A DNA stretch of 64,000 nucleotides from Bacilli bacterium (GCA_017436345.1 JAFSDH010000009.1:1-64000), one strand, 5' to 3'. Counted from the stretch's first letter, positions 8,588 through 18,305 are shown. Notes: a model not told the origin generated them from the sequence alone. A program made the numbers and translations.

Positions 8588-10825
8588 ATGAGAGAAGAAT
8601 GGATTGGATTTCAAGATGGTGATTGGGCAAAAGAAGTAAATGTTCGTAACTTTATACAAAACAATTATAAAGCTTACAATGGAGATGAAAGCTTTTTAGT
8701 TGGACCCACTGAAAAATCAAAGAGAGTTTTAGCTCGTTATGAAGAGTTAATTATAGAAGAAGGTAAAAAACATGTTTTAGATATTGATACTAAAAATATG
8801 TCGGGTATTAATAATTTTGAAGCTGGTTATATATCTGAAGATGATGATGTAATTGTTGGTCTTCAAACAGATGCTCCACTAAAGAGAATGATTAACCCAT
8901 ATGGTGGAATAAGAATGGTTTATGATGAGTTAAAAGCTTATGGATATGAGCTTGATAGTAATGTTGATAAATATTTTAATGAGTATAGAAAAACTCACAA
9001 TCAAGGAGTATTTGATGCATATACTAAAGAAATTAGAAAAGCTCGTCATGTAGGATTACTTACAGGTCTTCCAGATGCTTATGGTCGTGGACGTATTATT
9101 GGAGATTATCGTCGTATTGCTTTGTATGGTATTGATTACTTAATGGAACAAAAGAAAAATGATTGGGATAATGATTTTCAATCAACTGGTCATATGAATG
9201 ATGAGCTTATTCGTATACGTGAAGAAATTTCAATGCAGTATAGAGCACTTGATGAAATAAAGAAAATGGCTTTGAAATATGGTTTTGATATATCTAAACC
9301 TGCTAAGAATGCAAAAGAAGCTATTCAATGGACTTATTTTGGATATTTAGCTAGCGTTAAGGAAAATAATGGTGCGGCAATGAGTTTGGGTCGTGTTGAT
9401 GCTTTTTTTGATATTTATATTCAAAGAGATATTGAAAAAGGATTAATTACTGAAGATGAAGCTCAAGAAATGATTGATCAATTTGTAATTAAACTTAGAA
9501 TGGTAAGACATTTAAGAACGCCTGATTATGATGAGTTATTTACAGGGGATCCAACATGGGTTACTTGTAGTATTGGTGGAGTTAATGAAAGTGGACATAG
9601 TATGGTTACTAAGACTAGTTATCGTATTATTAATACTTTAAGAAATTTAAAACCATCCCCAGAACCTAATATGACTATTTTATGGAGTCAAGATTTACCA
9701 GAAAGTTTTAAATGTTTCTGTGCAGCTGTTTCAATTGATACTGATTCTATTCAATATGAAAATGATGATGTGATGAGACCTATTTATGGTGATGATTATG
9801 CGATTGCTTGTTGTGTTTCGGCAATGAGACTTGGTAAGGATATGCAATTTTTTGGAGCACGTTGTAATTTAGCTAAAGCATTATTATATTCTATTAATGG
9901 TGGAATTGATGAAGTTAAAAATGAATTAGTTATTCCTGGTTTTGACAAGATTACTGATGAAGTTTTAGACTATGAAAAAATAAAAGATATATATTTTAGA
10001 ATGTTAGAAAAAGTAGCTAAGATATATTCTGATAGTATGAATATAATTCATTATATGCATGATAAATATGCATATGAAGCAGGACAAATGGCACTTCATG
10101 ATAGTATAGTACATAGATATATGGCATATGGGGTTGCGGGTCTTTCTGTAGCGGCAGATAGTTTGTCAGCTATTAAGTATGCTAAAGTAAAACCAATAAG
10201 AAATGAAGAAGGAATAGCAATAGATTTTGAAATAGAAGGTGATTTTCCTAAATATGGAAATGATGATGATAGAGTAGATGATATTGCTAAAGAAATATTA
10301 GATAAAATATATAGTGAACTAGCTAGTCATCCAACTTATAGAAATGCAGAAGCTACTATGAGTGTACTTACTATTACTTCTAATGTTGTATATGGTAGTA
10401 AAACAGGATCTACTCCTGATGGAAGAAAAGCTGGGGTTGCGTTTGCACCAGGTGCTAATCCAATGCATGGTAGGGATAGTAGTGGAGCTATTGCTAGTTT
10501 AAATAGTGTTGCTAAACTTAATTATGAAGGTTGTTGTAAAGATGGTGTATCTAATACATTCTCTATTATTCCTAATTCACTTGGTAAAACAAGAGAAGAA
10601 CAAATAGATAATTTAGTATCTTTACTTGATGGATATTTTGTACAAAATGCACATCATTTAAATGTTAATGTTTTAAATCGTGAAACTTTGATAGATGCGA
10701 TGGAAAATCCTGATAAGTATCCACTTTTGACAATTCGTGTTAGTGGGTATGCAGTAAGATTTAATCGTTTAACAAGAAAACAACAAGAAGAAGTTATATC
10801 TCGTACTTTCCATGAGAAGATGTAA
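8588..10825 (+). CDS. pflB: Formate C-acetyltransferase (pyruvate formate-lyase)
   Basis: The 745-residue glycyl-radical enzyme converts pyruvate and CoA to acetyl-CoA and formate in anaerobic mixed-acid fermentation. The adjacent active-site cysteines are Cys408-Cys409 (AIACCVSAM) and the C-terminal radical loop RVSGYAVRF places the glycyl radical at Gly720. Length and both motifs match active PflB rather than diol-dehydratase homologues. GGAGGTATTGTA precedes the ATG. The activating enzyme starts two bases after the stop, so the pair forms an operon. It implies anaerobic growth. Confidence 0.98.
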   Translation: MREEWIGFQDGDWAKEVNVRNFIQNNYKAYNGDESFLVGPTEKSKRVLARYEELIIEEGKKHVLDIDTKNMSGINNFEAGYISEDDDVIVGLQTDAPLKRMINPYGGIRMVYDELKAYGYELDSNVDKYFNEYRKTHNQGVFDAYTKEIRKARHVGLLTGLPDAYGRGRIIGDYRRIALYGIDYLMEQKKNDWDNDFQSTGHMNDELIRIREEISMQYRALDEIKKMALKYGFDISKPAKNAKEAIQWTYFGYLASVKENNGAAMSLGRVDAFFDIYIQRDIEKGLITEDEAQEMIDQFVIKLRMVRHLRTPDYDELFTGDPTWVTCSIGGVNESGHSMVTKTSYRIINTLRNLKPSPEPNMTILWSQDLPESFKCFCAAVSIDTDSIQYENDDVMRPIYGDDYAIACCVSAMRLGKDMQFFGARCNLAKALLYSINGGIDEVKNELVIPGFDKITDEVLDYEKIKDIYFRMLEKVAKIYSDSMNIIHYMHDKYAYEAGQMALHDSIVHRYMAYGVAGLSVAADSLSAIKYAKVKPIRNEEGIAIDFEIEGDFPKYGNDDDRVDDIAKEILDKIYSELASHPTYRNAEATMSVLTITSNVVYGSKTGSTPDGRKAGVAFAPGANPMHGRDSSGAIASLNSVAKLNYEGCCKDGVSNTFSIIPNSLGKTREEQIDNLVSLLDGYFVQNAHHLNVNVLNRETLIDAMENPDKYPLLTIRVSGYAVRFNRLTRKQQEEVISRTFHEKM

Positions 10826-10827
10826 GA

Positions 10828-11559
10828 ATGATAAAGGGTAGTGTTGATTCTATTGAATCTATGGGGCTAGTTGATGGTCCTGGAATTAGAGCTGTTATAT
10901 TTTTAACGGGTTGTAAGTTACGTTGTAAATATTGTCATAATCCAGAAAGCTGGGTAAAACGAGAAGATAATTATACAAGTGAAGATGTATTGAAGAAAGT
11001 ATTGCGATTTAAACCTTATTTTAAAAGAAATAGTGGAGGGGTAACCTTCTCCGGGGGAGAACCTCTTTTACAAGTAGATTTTTTGATTGAAACATGTAAA
11101 TTGTTGAAAAAAGAAAATATTCATATAGCTTTAGATACAGCTGGAGTTGGTATTGGGAAATATGATGAAGTTTTAGAAAATATTGATTTAGTTATATTTG
11201 ATATTAAACATGTTACTTCTAATGGTTATAAAGATTTAACTGGTCATGATATGAATGAGATTTATGATTTTTTAAAGATAGCTAATAAAATGAAAAAGAA
11301 GTTTTGGCTAAGACAAGTTATAGTTCCTGGTATTATGGATAATGACGAATATTTAAAGCAGTTAGAAAAATTTATAAAAACTAATTTTATTTCTTCTAAT
11401 ATAGAAAAAATTGAGTTTTTGCCTTATCATACAATGGGAAAAAGTAAGTATGAACAAATGGGAATTGAATATCCTTTAGGTGATTTAGAAGAAATGAATA
11501 GTGATAAGTGTAAAGATTTATATAATAAATTTATGGAAATGTATAATGAAAAGAACTAG
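10828..11559 (+). CDS. pflA: Pyruvate formate-lyase-activating enzyme
   Basis: A radical-SAM protein of 243 residues that installs the glycyl radical on PflB. The [4Fe-4S] motif CKLRCKYC gives Cys29, Cys33 and Cys36; TFSGGEPLLQ is the GGE SAM-binding motif. Length matches E. coli PflA (~246), and no ferredoxin insertion is present, consistent with a true PFL activase. It directly follows pflB and ends in a strong bidirectional terminator. Confidence 0.97.
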   Translation: MIKGSVDSIESMGLVDGPGIRAVIFLTGCKLRCKYCHNPESWVKREDNYTSEDVLKKVLRFKPYFKRNSGGVTFSGGEPLLQVDFLIETCKLLKKENIHIALDTAGVGIGKYDEVLENIDLVIFDIKHVTSNGYKDLTGHDMNEIYDFLKIANKMKKKFWLRQVIVPGIMDNDEYLKQLEKFIKTNFISSNIEKIEFLPYHTMGKSKYEQMGIEYPLGDLEEMNSDKCKDLYNKFMEMYNEKN

Positions 11560-11584
11560 ATTTAATTATCTAGTTCTTTTTCTT
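11551..11584. terminator. Bidirectional terminator pflA / membrane gene
   Basis: AAGAACTAGAT/ATCTAGTTCTT with loop TTAATT, flanked by A and T runs, between convergent genes. Confidence 0.88.
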
Positions 11585-13001
11585 TTATAGTAATTGGTAT
11601 GTCATTTGGTATTTGGTAAAATAATTTGTATCTTTCTTCCCATAATGTATTTGGAGTAGGTGTTGCCTCACCATGAATATAGTCTTCATATGTAAATCTT
11701 TCTAATTCTATTATATTATTGTTTTTTATATCATTTTCTATTTTTTCTAATCTTATATTGTTTTCAATATATGTAGTTATATTGATACTGAATAAATGAA
11801 GAAAACTAATTATAATTATTATGTATAGATATGTATTTTTTTGTTCAACTTTGAAAATATAATTATAAAGTTCTAAAATTATTAGTATAAAGATTACATA
11901 AGTAATAAAAAAAAGTCTACTACCAATAGGTGATACCAATAATAAAGGCGATGTTAGTATTATGATACTTGATATATAGAAAATAATTCTTTCTTTTAAT
12001 AATTTGTTTTTTATTAATGATATTAATAGATAAGATGTTGTTAAAATGTATATAGCTGTATATATTCCTTCAAAGTGAGGAGTATAACTTAATAAAATAT
12101 TCCATCTTGGATATAGGAGATTAATTATTGAATAGATTACATATGATGTTGATATTATAAGTGATATTTTTTGTAGTTTATTTGTGTTTATTTTTTTGAA
12201 TAATATATATATGAATATTAATAATAAAGTATTAATTATTGTGTTGTGGTATATTAATTCTTCATAAATAATACCAAAGTAATTATTGCAGATTCTTAAT
12301 ATTAAACTAGTTAAAGAATTTGATATTTCTCGATTACCACTTGTTGATGTTGATAAATTTGAAAACATAATAATAAAACCAATTATAGAACCTATATTAT
12401 AAGATAATAGATTTTTATTAAGTTCTTTATGTTTTATTTTATAATATACAAGGATAAAAAAGGAAAGAACTAAATTATATATAGTAAAGTTTTCTATAAA
12501 TAAAGAAGTACTAATACCTAGTATTATTAAGAGAAATGTTTTTATATTTATTTTGTTGTTTAGTTTTTTAGTTTGAATATTTTTTATTATAAATAAGTAT
12601 ATAAGCATTAAAAATGTTGATGTAGCATAATTAGAAAATCCAGATGTCCAACTTATGGCTTCTCTAAAAATAAGTTTTGGTGTATTTAAAATTAGAATTG
12701 TTGATATTAAAAGTAAATCAAATCTTTTATTATTAGTTATTTTCGATAATAGTAAGATTATACCAAATAAAGTAGATCCTATAACTATTCCTTTTAACAG
12801 GTTGGATCTAGTTAACAGAAGAACTGTTAAATTTCCTAAGTATCTTCCGTTATAATTTTGGAAAAATGTATGTAATCTTGATAAACCTATTTTAGAGCCC
12901 CAAGCCCAGTCATCTCCAGTGTATATAAAAAGAAAACTTAGTATTATTAATAAGAGTAAGGCAAATATATAATATAAAGTTTTTTTTGTATTATTATTCA
13001 T
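11562..13001 (-). CDS. Polytopic membrane protein, DUF6056-like
   Basis: A ~479-residue protein with about ten to twelve transmembrane helices. The GDDWAW motif after the first helix and NGRYLGN shortly afterwards resemble the DUF6056 family and, more loosely, GT-C-type glycosyltransferases with an acidic first outer loop. The C-terminal ~70 residues are soluble. The start at 13001 follows GGTGATATT; an upstream in-frame ATG at 13028 lacks a ribosome site. A role in surface-polymer glycosylation is inference. Confidence 0.65.
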   Translation of the reverse strand: MNNNTKKTLYYIFALLLLIILSFLFIYTGDDWAWGSKIGLSRLHTFFQNYNGRYLGNLTVLLLTRSNLLKGIVIGSTLFGIILLLSKITNNKRFDLLLISTILILNTPKLIFREAISWTSGFSNYATSTFLMLIYLFIIKNIQTKKLNNKINIKTFLLIILGISTSLFIENFTIYNLVLSFFILVYYKIKHKELNKNLLSYNIGSIIGFIIMFSNLSTSTSGNREISNSLTSLILRICNNYFGIIYEELIYHNTIINTLLLIFIYILFKKINTNKLQKISLIISTSYVIYSIINLLYPRWNILLSYTPHFEGIYTAIYILTTSYLLISLIKNKLLKERIIFYISSIIILTSPLLLVSPIGSRLFFITYVIFILIILELYNYIFKVEQKNTYLYIIIIISFLHLFSINITTYIENNIRLEKIENDIKNNNIIELERFTYEDYIHGEATPTPNTLWEERYKLFYQIPNDIPITIKEKELDN

Positions 13002-13070
13002 AATATCACCAAGTTGATTATATAACATATTACTAATCTATGCTATAATATATTTATTGAGGTGGTTAAG

Positions 13071-13937
13071 ATGAAATTAGCTGATAAATGGAAAGATTAT
13101 GAACTTTTGGATTGTTCTAATGGAGAAAAATTAGAAAGATGGGGGAATGTTGTTTTACTTAGACCTGATCCACAAGTAATATGGAATAATGGTACTTTAA
13201 GAAATAAATATAATAATATAAATAGTCATTATCACAGAAGTAATAAAGGTGGGGGAGCTTGGGAAAATTTAAGAAAGACACCTGAGGCTTGGAAAATTAA
13301 TTATGGTGATTTAATTTTTAATATAAAACAAATGGGATTTAAACATACTGGATTATTTCCAGAACAAGCTGTTAACTGGGATTTTATGATGAATAAAATA
13401 AAAAATGCTAATAGAGAAGTTAAAGTATTAAATTTATTTGCATATACTGGTGGTGCTAGTGTAGCTTGTTTAAAAGCAGGAGCTAGTGTTGTTCATGTTG
13501 ATTCTTCTCGTGGTATGGTTGATTGGGCAAAAGAAAATGTTAAATCTAGTGGGATGGAAGATAGACCAATTAGATATATAGTTGATGATGTTGTTAAATT
13601 TGTTAAAAGAGAAATAAGACGTGGTAACAAATACGATGCTATTGTTATGGATCCACCTAGTTATGGTAGAGGAAGCAATGGAGAAGTTTGGGATATTGAA
13701 AAAAATCTTTTTGAATTAGTGGAATTATGTGTTGATATTTTAGTAGATGAACCTTTATTCTTTATTATTAATTCTTATTCAACTGGTCTTTCTAAGGATA
13801 TATTTACTAATGTTTTAAAACTTACATTAGGAAAAAAATATAAAGGTAATATATATTCAGATGAAATAGGTATACCGATAAAAGATAGTGATTTAGTATT
13901 ACCTTGTGGAATGTATGCGAGATATGAAAATGAATAA
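13071..13937 (+). CDS. Class I SAM-dependent rRNA methyltransferase (RlmI/COG1092-like)
   Basis: A 288-residue methyltransferase. Motif I is LNLFAYTGGASVACL, the acidic loop VDSSRG binds the SAM ribose, and the catalytic-type motif is MDPPSYGRG, the arrangement seen in RlmI/RlmL-K m5C and m2G rRNA methyltransferases. No PUA domain precedes it. The start at 13071 follows GAGGTGGTTAAG; the GTG at 13062 lies inside the Shine-Dalgarno. It overlaps the downstream pseudouridine synthase gene, so the two RNA-modifying enzymes are coupled. Confidence 0.85.
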   Translation: MKLADKWKDYELLDCSNGEKLERWGNVVLLRPDPQVIWNNGTLRNKYNNINSHYHRSNKGGGAWENLRKTPEAWKINYGDLIFNIKQMGFKHTGLFPEQAVNWDFMMNKIKNANREVKVLNLFAYTGGASVACLKAGASVVHVDSSRGMVDWAKENVKSSGMEDRPIRYIVDDVVKFVKREIRRGNKYDAIVMDPPSYGRGSNGEVWDIEKNLFELVELCVDILVDEPLFFIINSYSTGLSKDIFTNVLKLTLGKKYKGNIYSDEIGIPIKDSDLVLPCGMYARYENE

Positions 13938-14601
13938 TAATTTAGAAATACTATATGAAGATAATCATATAATAGTAGTGGTAAAGCCTAACAATATATT
14001 AAGTCAAAGTGATAATACAAATGATATTGATATGCTTACTATTATTAAGAATTATATCAAAGAAAAATATAATAAACCTGGTAATGTTTATTTAGGGCTT
14101 GTGCATAGACTTGATCGTCCAGTTAGTGGAGTTATGGTTTTTGCTAAAACTTCTAAAGCAGCATCTCGTTTGTCTGATCAAGTTAGAACACATACTTTGA
14201 AGAAAAGATATTATGCAATTGTTAATGATGATGGTTCTTTAAAAGAAAAGGATACTTTTATTGATTATTTATATAAAGATAATGATAATAGTACAAGGGT
14301 TGTCGATAAGGATCATGGTAAATATTCTGAACTAAGTTATAACATTATTAAACAAAGAAAAGATATGAATTTAACATTGGTTGACATAGAATTGAAAACT
14401 GGTAGACACCATCAAATAAGAGTTCAATTTGCATCAAGAGGTTATCCTTTATATGGAGATCAACGTTATGGAAAACAAGATAAAAAACAAATTGCATTAC
14501 ATGCTTATAAGCTAGAATTTATTCATCCAACGACAAAGGAATTGATGTCATTTGTGTCTAAACCTAAAAAGGAAAGTAAATGGAGTGATTTTGAGAGTTA
14601 A
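13924..14601 (+). CDS. RluA-family RNA pseudouridine synthase
   Basis: A pseudouridine synthase of ~225 residues without an S4 domain. The conserved block HRLDRPVSGVMVFAKTS contains the catalytic Asp of the HRLD motif, and LKTGRHHQIRVQFA is the second RluA signature. It overlaps the methyltransferase stop by 14 bases. I place the start at 13924 or, alternatively, the ATG at 13930 (MNNN...); ribosome-site evidence is weak because of the overlap. The target uridine is unknown. Confidence 0.9.
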   Translation: MKMNNNLEILYEDNHIIVVVKPNNILSQSDNTNDIDMLTIIKNYIKEKYNKPGNVYLGLVHRLDRPVSGVMVFAKTSKAASRLSDQVRTHTLKKRYYAIVNDDGSLKEKDTFIDYLYKDNDNSTRVVDKDHGKYSELSYNIIKQRKDMNLTLVDIELKTGRHHQIRVQFASRGYPLYGDQRYGKQDKKQIALHAYKLEFIHPTTKELMSFVSKPKKESKWSDFES

Positions 14602-14675
14602 TATTTTCTAAATTATCTTGCATTTGCTTTTTATTTTTGATATATTGTTATTAGAATATCGAGGGAGATGAAAAA

Positions 14676-15500
14676 ATGAATTATATGAGTTTCACAGAAT
14701 ATATGAGTTTCGATTTAGGATGGTTTACAACTCCAGCAGGAATTTTAATTACGGTTGGATTGGTTTTATTTTTAGTAGGGTTCATCTGTTATATTTTAAG
14801 CGGTAAAAAAGATAAAAAAGAAGAAGCAGTTAATGCAGAGGAAAAAACTGTTGAAAATGCTGCACCGGCTACAGATGCTAACGCAGCAACTGAGGCAGCA
14901 CAACCAGTAGCAGAAGCAACACCAGAAGTTGCACCTGTTGTTGAAGAAAAAGTAGAAGAAGTAGTTACTACTGAACAAGTTGAAGTTCCAGCAGTTACTC
15001 CTGGAGTTCCTGCAGCTCCAGTAGAAACACCTACAGAAGTAGTTGTACCTACTGTTGAAAATCCTGCACCTGTTGTTGAAAGCTTAGAAGATACTCCAGT
15101 AACACCTGAAGCAACACCAGAAGTTGTTTTAGAAGTACCAGCAGCAGTTGTAGCTGAAGAAGTACAACCTGCAGTGGAAGTTGCTACTACAGAACCAGAA
15201 AAAGTAGAAGAAGCAGCACCAGCTATTTATGGTGGAGCTAATCCTTCTGTTACTATTGATGCTAATGAAGAACCTAAACAAGTTTATGGTGGAGCTGATC
15301 CTTTAGAAAATACAGGAGCTTTACCTAGAGTAGAAATCCCTTCTGAACCTGTTAGTCAACCAACAGAAGAAGTTTTAGAAGCACCAGTTGCTCAAGAAAG
15401 TTCTCCTGCTGTAGAAAACACTACACCTGTTGTTGAAGAAGAAAAGAAGGAAGTTAAAACTGCACCAGCTACTGATGATGTAGAAACATTAGAATTTTAA
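14676..15500 (+). CDS. Single-pass membrane protein with long Pro/Glu/Ala/Val-rich tail
   Basis: A 274-residue protein: a short N-terminus, one transmembrane helix (~18-44, ITVGLVLFLVGFICYIL), then ~225 residues dominated by A, E, P, T and V that should be disordered. Two related motifs, YGGANPSV (~184) and YGGADPLE (~206), stand out within the tail. GAGGGAGATG precedes the ATG. No enzymatic domain is visible. The positive KKDKK after the helix favours a cytoplasmic tail. A scaffold or membrane-tethering role is speculation. Confidence 0.6.
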   Translation: MNYMSFTEYMSFDLGWFTTPAGILITVGLVLFLVGFICYILSGKKDKKEEAVNAEEKTVENAAPATDANAATEAAQPVAEATPEVAPVVEEKVEEVVTTEQVEVPAVTPGVPAAPVETPTEVVVPTVENPAPVVESLEDTPVTPEATPEVVLEVPAAVVAEEVQPAVEVATTEPEKVEEAAPAIYGGANPSVTIDANEEPKQVYGGADPLENTGALPRVEIPSEPVSQPTEEVLEAPVAQESSPAVENTTPVVEEEKKEVKTAPATDDVETLEF

Positions 15501-15505
15501 AAAAT

Positions 15506-15532
15506 AAAAACTACGTTAATCGTAGTTTTTTT
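15506..15532. terminator. Bidirectional terminator
   Basis: AAAAACTACG/CGTAGTTTTT with loop TTAAT lies between two convergent genes. Confidence 0.87.
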
Positions 15533-15537
15533 CTTTG

Positions 15538-15798
15538 TTATTTATTTTCAACAATAAATTTTATTGCTGTTTTTTCTACACCATCTATTTTTATATCAGT
15601 AAAAGCAGGAATACAACTTATATTTTTTCCAGTTGGTGCAATAAATCCTCTTGCTATTGCAATTGCTTTTATCGCTTGATTTACTGCTCCAGCACCAATA
15701 GTTTGAATTTCAACGCTATTTCTTTCTTTAAAGGTATTAGCTAATGCTCCAGCTACTGAGTTGGGATTTGATTTTGATGATACTTTTAATATTTCCAT
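15538..15798 (-). CDS. spoVS: Stage V sporulation protein S
   Basis: An 86-residue Alba-like SpoVS protein. The pattern MEILKVSSKSNPNSVAGALA, IGAGAVNQAIKAIAIARGF and a final IKFIVE strand match the highly conserved SpoVS family at full length. In B. subtilis SpoVS affects septation and completion of spore coat assembly; in other Bacilli it also occurs without sporulation. An AAAGGA box precedes the ATG at 15798. It diverges from the secreted protein gene at 15916. Confidence 0.93.
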   Translation of the reverse strand: MEILKVSSKSNPNSVAGALANTFKERNSVEIQTIGAGAVNQAIKAIAIARGFIAPTGKNISCIPAFTDIKIDGVEKTAIKFIVENK

Positions 15799-15915
15799 AT
15801 ATATTCATTCCTTTCATTAATATATATGTTACAAATTGAATAATATTCTAAAATATGGTAAAACTTTATTTCTATTAATATATATGATATATTTAGTATA
15901 GACGAGAGTGATTTT

Positions 15916-17025
15916 ATGAGAAAAAGGTTAAGGAATATAAATTTTTTTATCATGTTTGTTACTATTTTTATGGGAATAGGTTATGCATCTGTTTTTTCAG
16001 TTTCTTTAGAAGTAGATGGAGAATTAGTTGCAATTGCTCCCAAGGGTGTTTTTATATCTGATGCTAAAGTTATAGAAGGTGTGAATGCTGATTTGTCAGA
16101 TTCCATAGTTAATCAGGTGGTACAAACAATGTTTAATTCTGTTACAACTTTATCTAATATTGATATCAATTCAACAGTTACTTATGAAATTACAGTATAT
16201 AATGCTACATCTAATGATTATATTTTTAGTGGGGTAACTTACGATAGTGAGTTTTATTCTAATGATAATATAGATTTTTCTTTAAGTAATTTAAGTGCTG
16301 GTACAATAATCAAGCCTTTTGAGTCAATTACCTTTAATATTAATTTTTATTATGTCAGTAGTATAATTTCTAATAATGTATTGGAAAGTTACTTGAATTT
16401 TGATTTTAAAGAAGTTCATGATGTTTTATATGTTGATATTTCTAACAATAGTTATCCTTCTTTTGTTATAAATGGTGATGATTTAGTGGTGAATTTTACT
16501 GATCCTGTTCCTACTGCCGTTAATGTCTTTTTGAATGATTCTTTGTATGATAATTTCTCTTATCAAAATGGAGTTTTAATAATTTATTCTGTTACGGGTG
16601 ATGTAACTATTAGTAATAAGACTGCAGATGGATATGATCATTTTATAGAAGAGGGAAATCAAATTTTTGACGATGAATCTATTAATGATAATATTAATAA
16701 TAACTTTACAGTTACTGATTTATTTTCTAAAACGTATATATTTGCAAACGGATCTAATAGTAAGGTTTCTTCTGTAAAAGTAACTTTTAATTATGAAGCA
16801 GTGACTGGGAAAACGCAAACAATTAATTGTAATTTAAAAGTAGGAGATGATATTTATACTGATGTTGTTACTTTTTCTGCTAAAGAAAGTGCTAATGGTG
16901 TAATTACTTTTTCTAATTTAGATATTGGTAATAATATAGATATTGAAATAAGTTTTTCAGCATTAGATGTTGCTAATCAAAAAATATATATAAACAAAGT
17001 AGATGTTGAGTTTATTTTGTCATAA
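15916..17025 (+). CDS. Secreted or membrane-anchored surface protein
   Basis: A 369-residue protein with an N-terminal hydrophobic segment (~9-30) ending in GIGYASVFSVSLEVDGEL, reminiscent of signal regions of TasA/CalY-like or pilus-associated exported proteins. The rest is beta-rich and Asn/Asp/Ser-rich: ~60-170 looks like an immunoglobulin-like domain (TVTYEITVYNATSNDYIFSGV), and ~220-369 a second beta-sandwich-like region. No sortase motif. GAGAGTGATTTT precedes the ATG. No terminator is seen behind it. Specific function unknown; proximity to pilin genes may be meaningful. Confidence 0.6.
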   Translation: MRKRLRNINFFIMFVTIFMGIGYASVFSVSLEVDGELVAIAPKGVFISDAKVIEGVNADLSDSIVNQVVQTMFNSVTTLSNIDINSTVTYEITVYNATSNDYIFSGVTYDSEFYSNDNIDFSLSNLSAGTIIKPFESITFNINFYYVSSIISNNVLESYLNFDFKEVHDVLYVDISNNSYPSFVINGDDLVVNFTDPVPTAVNVFLNDSLYDNFSYQNGVLIIYSVTGDVTISNKTADGYDHFIEEGNQIFDDESINDNINNNFTVTDLFSKTYIFANGSNSKVSSVKVTFNYEAVTGKTQTINCNLKVGDDIYTDVVTFSAKESANGVITFSNLDIGNNIDIEISFSALDVANQKIYINKVDVEFILS

Positions 17026-17087
17026 ATGGAGTTTTTTGTCGTTCACAATCATAAAATACAATTTTTGTCAATGAAAAAATAAAATAT

Positions 17088-17116
17088 TTGACAAAATTTG
17101 ATATTAATGCTATAAT
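17088..17116 (+). promoter_or_regulatory. Consensus sigma-A promoter
   Basis: TTGACA (17088-17093), 17-base spacer, TATAAT (17111-17116): a perfect match to both hexamers and optimal spacing, the strongest promoter I found in the window. It drives the 139-residue protein at 17198 through a ~75-base leader. Confidence 0.92.
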
Positions 17117-17120
17117 AACG

Positions 17121-17190
17121 ACACATTGAGAAAGTACAGAGTACTTAGTGTAAAAGGGGTTTAAAATTTAAATAGGGGTTTAAAGGGGTT
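17121..17190 (+). promoter_or_regulatory. Structured leader with three GGGG ribosome-site-like boxes
   Basis: The leader begins with a hairpin (AAGTAC/GTACTT at 17132-17146, outer ACAC/GTGT at 17121-17124 and 17148-17151). It then carries GGGGTTTAAA at 17156-17165 and 17175-17184 and a third GGGGTT at 17185-17190. Only the last box is at a usable distance (9 bases) from the ATG at 17198; the others may be ribosome standby sites or regulatory repeats. Confidence 0.55.
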
Positions 17191-17197
17191 GAATATT

Positions 17198-17617
17198 ATG
17201 AAACAAACTTATATTTTTGAATACTTAAATGAAAATGATTTTAGAAAAAAAGAAAGAACTGTAAGAAAGTATAACATGCTTGCTTATAAAAAATTAACAT
17301 TTGAATATTATGTAGAAATTAGAAATGGTAATTTCTTAGGTGAATTAGTTGCTGTTAATAAAAAAGCTGGTACTAAAGATTATGAATTAAAGTTACCTAC
17401 TGATGAATTATTTGCAAAAGTACATGGTGAAATTAAATTACACTATACTGTATATGAAGATAAGAATATTATTTTATTAACAAATATTACACCAGAAGGA
17501 ATTTTAGATGAAGGTCATAGAGCTGAACTTGGTACATATAAAGGTGTTATGATTTCTAAGTCTAATCCTGAAAAAGATATGTTTAAAGTTAATTTATTAA
17601 ATATGTTACAAAAATAA
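17198..17617 (+). CDS. Conserved-looking hypothetical protein, strongly promoted
   Basis: A 139-residue soluble protein, mixed charged, with no signal, membrane segment or recognised motif (KQTYIFEYLNENDF start; a KLPTDELFAKVHGEI strand-helix in the middle). The ATG at 17198 is supported by AAAGGGG; an in-frame TTG at 17189 is less likely. A perfect sigma-A promoter and dedicated terminator argue for high, constitutive, monocistronic expression. I cannot assign a function. Confidence 0.7.
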   Translation: MKQTYIFEYLNENDFRKKERTVRKYNMLAYKKLTFEYYVEIRNGNFLGELVAVNKKAGTKDYELKLPTDELFAKVHGEIKLHYTVYEDKNIILLTNITPEGILDEGHRAELGTYKGVMISKSNPEKDMFKVNLLNMLQK

Positions 17618-17624
17618 GTAAAAT

Positions 17625-17656
17625 AAAAGTAAAGATTAAATCTTTGCTTTTTTTAT
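17625..17656 (+). terminator. Terminator
   Basis: AAAAGTAAAGAT/ATCTTTGCTTTT hairpin (one T-G pair) followed by a T tract. Confidence 0.8.
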
Positions 17657-17659
17657 TTA

Positions 17660-17688
17660 TTGATAATTATTTTTAAAAAAGTTATACT
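17660..17688 (+). promoter_or_regulatory. Sigma-A promoter of minor prepilin gene
   Basis: TTGATA, 17-base spacer, TATACT, followed by AGGTGAATGTT and the ATG at 17711. Confidence 0.75.
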
Positions 17689-17710
17689 TATATTAGGATA
17701 GGTGAATGTT

Positions 17711-18286
17711 ATGAAAAATAATAAAGCTTTTACATTAGTTGAATTATTAGCAGTTGTTGTAATTTTGGGTATATTGATGATGATTGCAATCCCTAATACG
17801 CTTTCAATGATAGATAAAAATAAAATGTCTACATATATAGAAAATGCTAAGACTTTTGTATCTTTAGTTAAGAATAAAGTTCAAACAGATAAGTCTTTGG
17901 AAATACCATATGATAGTACTGGGGCTTTTGTGATGTCATTAGGATATTTAAATACAAATGATATTAATGAAACTCCTTATGGAGGAGAATATGATAAAGA
18001 TGCTAGTTTTGTTGCAATTTTATTTGATGAATCATCTCATAAGTATAAATATTATGTCCATTTAGTTTCATGTTTAGAAGGTACTAGTTGTTCAAAATCA
18101 GATCCAAACCATTGGCGTGGAATTGATCTTGTTGAAGTAACAGCTTTAAATTTAGATTCAAGATTTGATTATGTTTCTCCATCAGGAGTAAAAGCAGATT
18201 ACATAACTGGTAATGGACCAACTATTGATTTATCTAGTGTAGGAGATTTTTCTGGTAAAACTTTGACGGTTATGAGGACTAGTTAG
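17711..18286 (+). CDS. Type IV pilin-like prepilin (divergent member)
   Basis: A 191-residue protein with a class III (prepilin) signal: MKNNKA|FTLVELLAVVVILG, with the conserved glutamate at mature position 5 and a hydrophobic helix to ~residue 28. Position -1 is Ala instead of the usual Gly, which prepilin peptidases can accept. The C-terminal domain (two close cysteines in CLEGTSC) is unrelated to that of the four larger paralogues, suggesting a minor pilin. The start at 17711 follows AGGTGA; the GTG at 17702 is part of that ribosome site. Confidence 0.85.
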   Translation: MKNNKAFTLVELLAVVVILGILMMIAIPNTLSMIDKNKMSTYIENAKTFVSLVKNKVQTDKSLEIPYDSTGAFVMSLGYLNTNDINETPYGGEYDKDASFVAILFDESSHKYKYYVHLVSCLEGTSCSKSDPNHWRGIDLVEVTALNLDSRFDYVSPSGVKADYITGNGPTIDLSSVGDFSGKTLTVMRTS

Positions 18287-18305
18287 AAATTAATATTATT
18301 AACTT

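Noticed and set aside
15535..15744. Plus-strand frame opposite spoVS
   Set aside because: Cys/Tyr/Phe-rich shadow of the clear SpoVS coding strand. The same reasoning removes frames opposite 14796-14978, 2700-3008, 6490-6738, 45838-46110 and 48348-48707.
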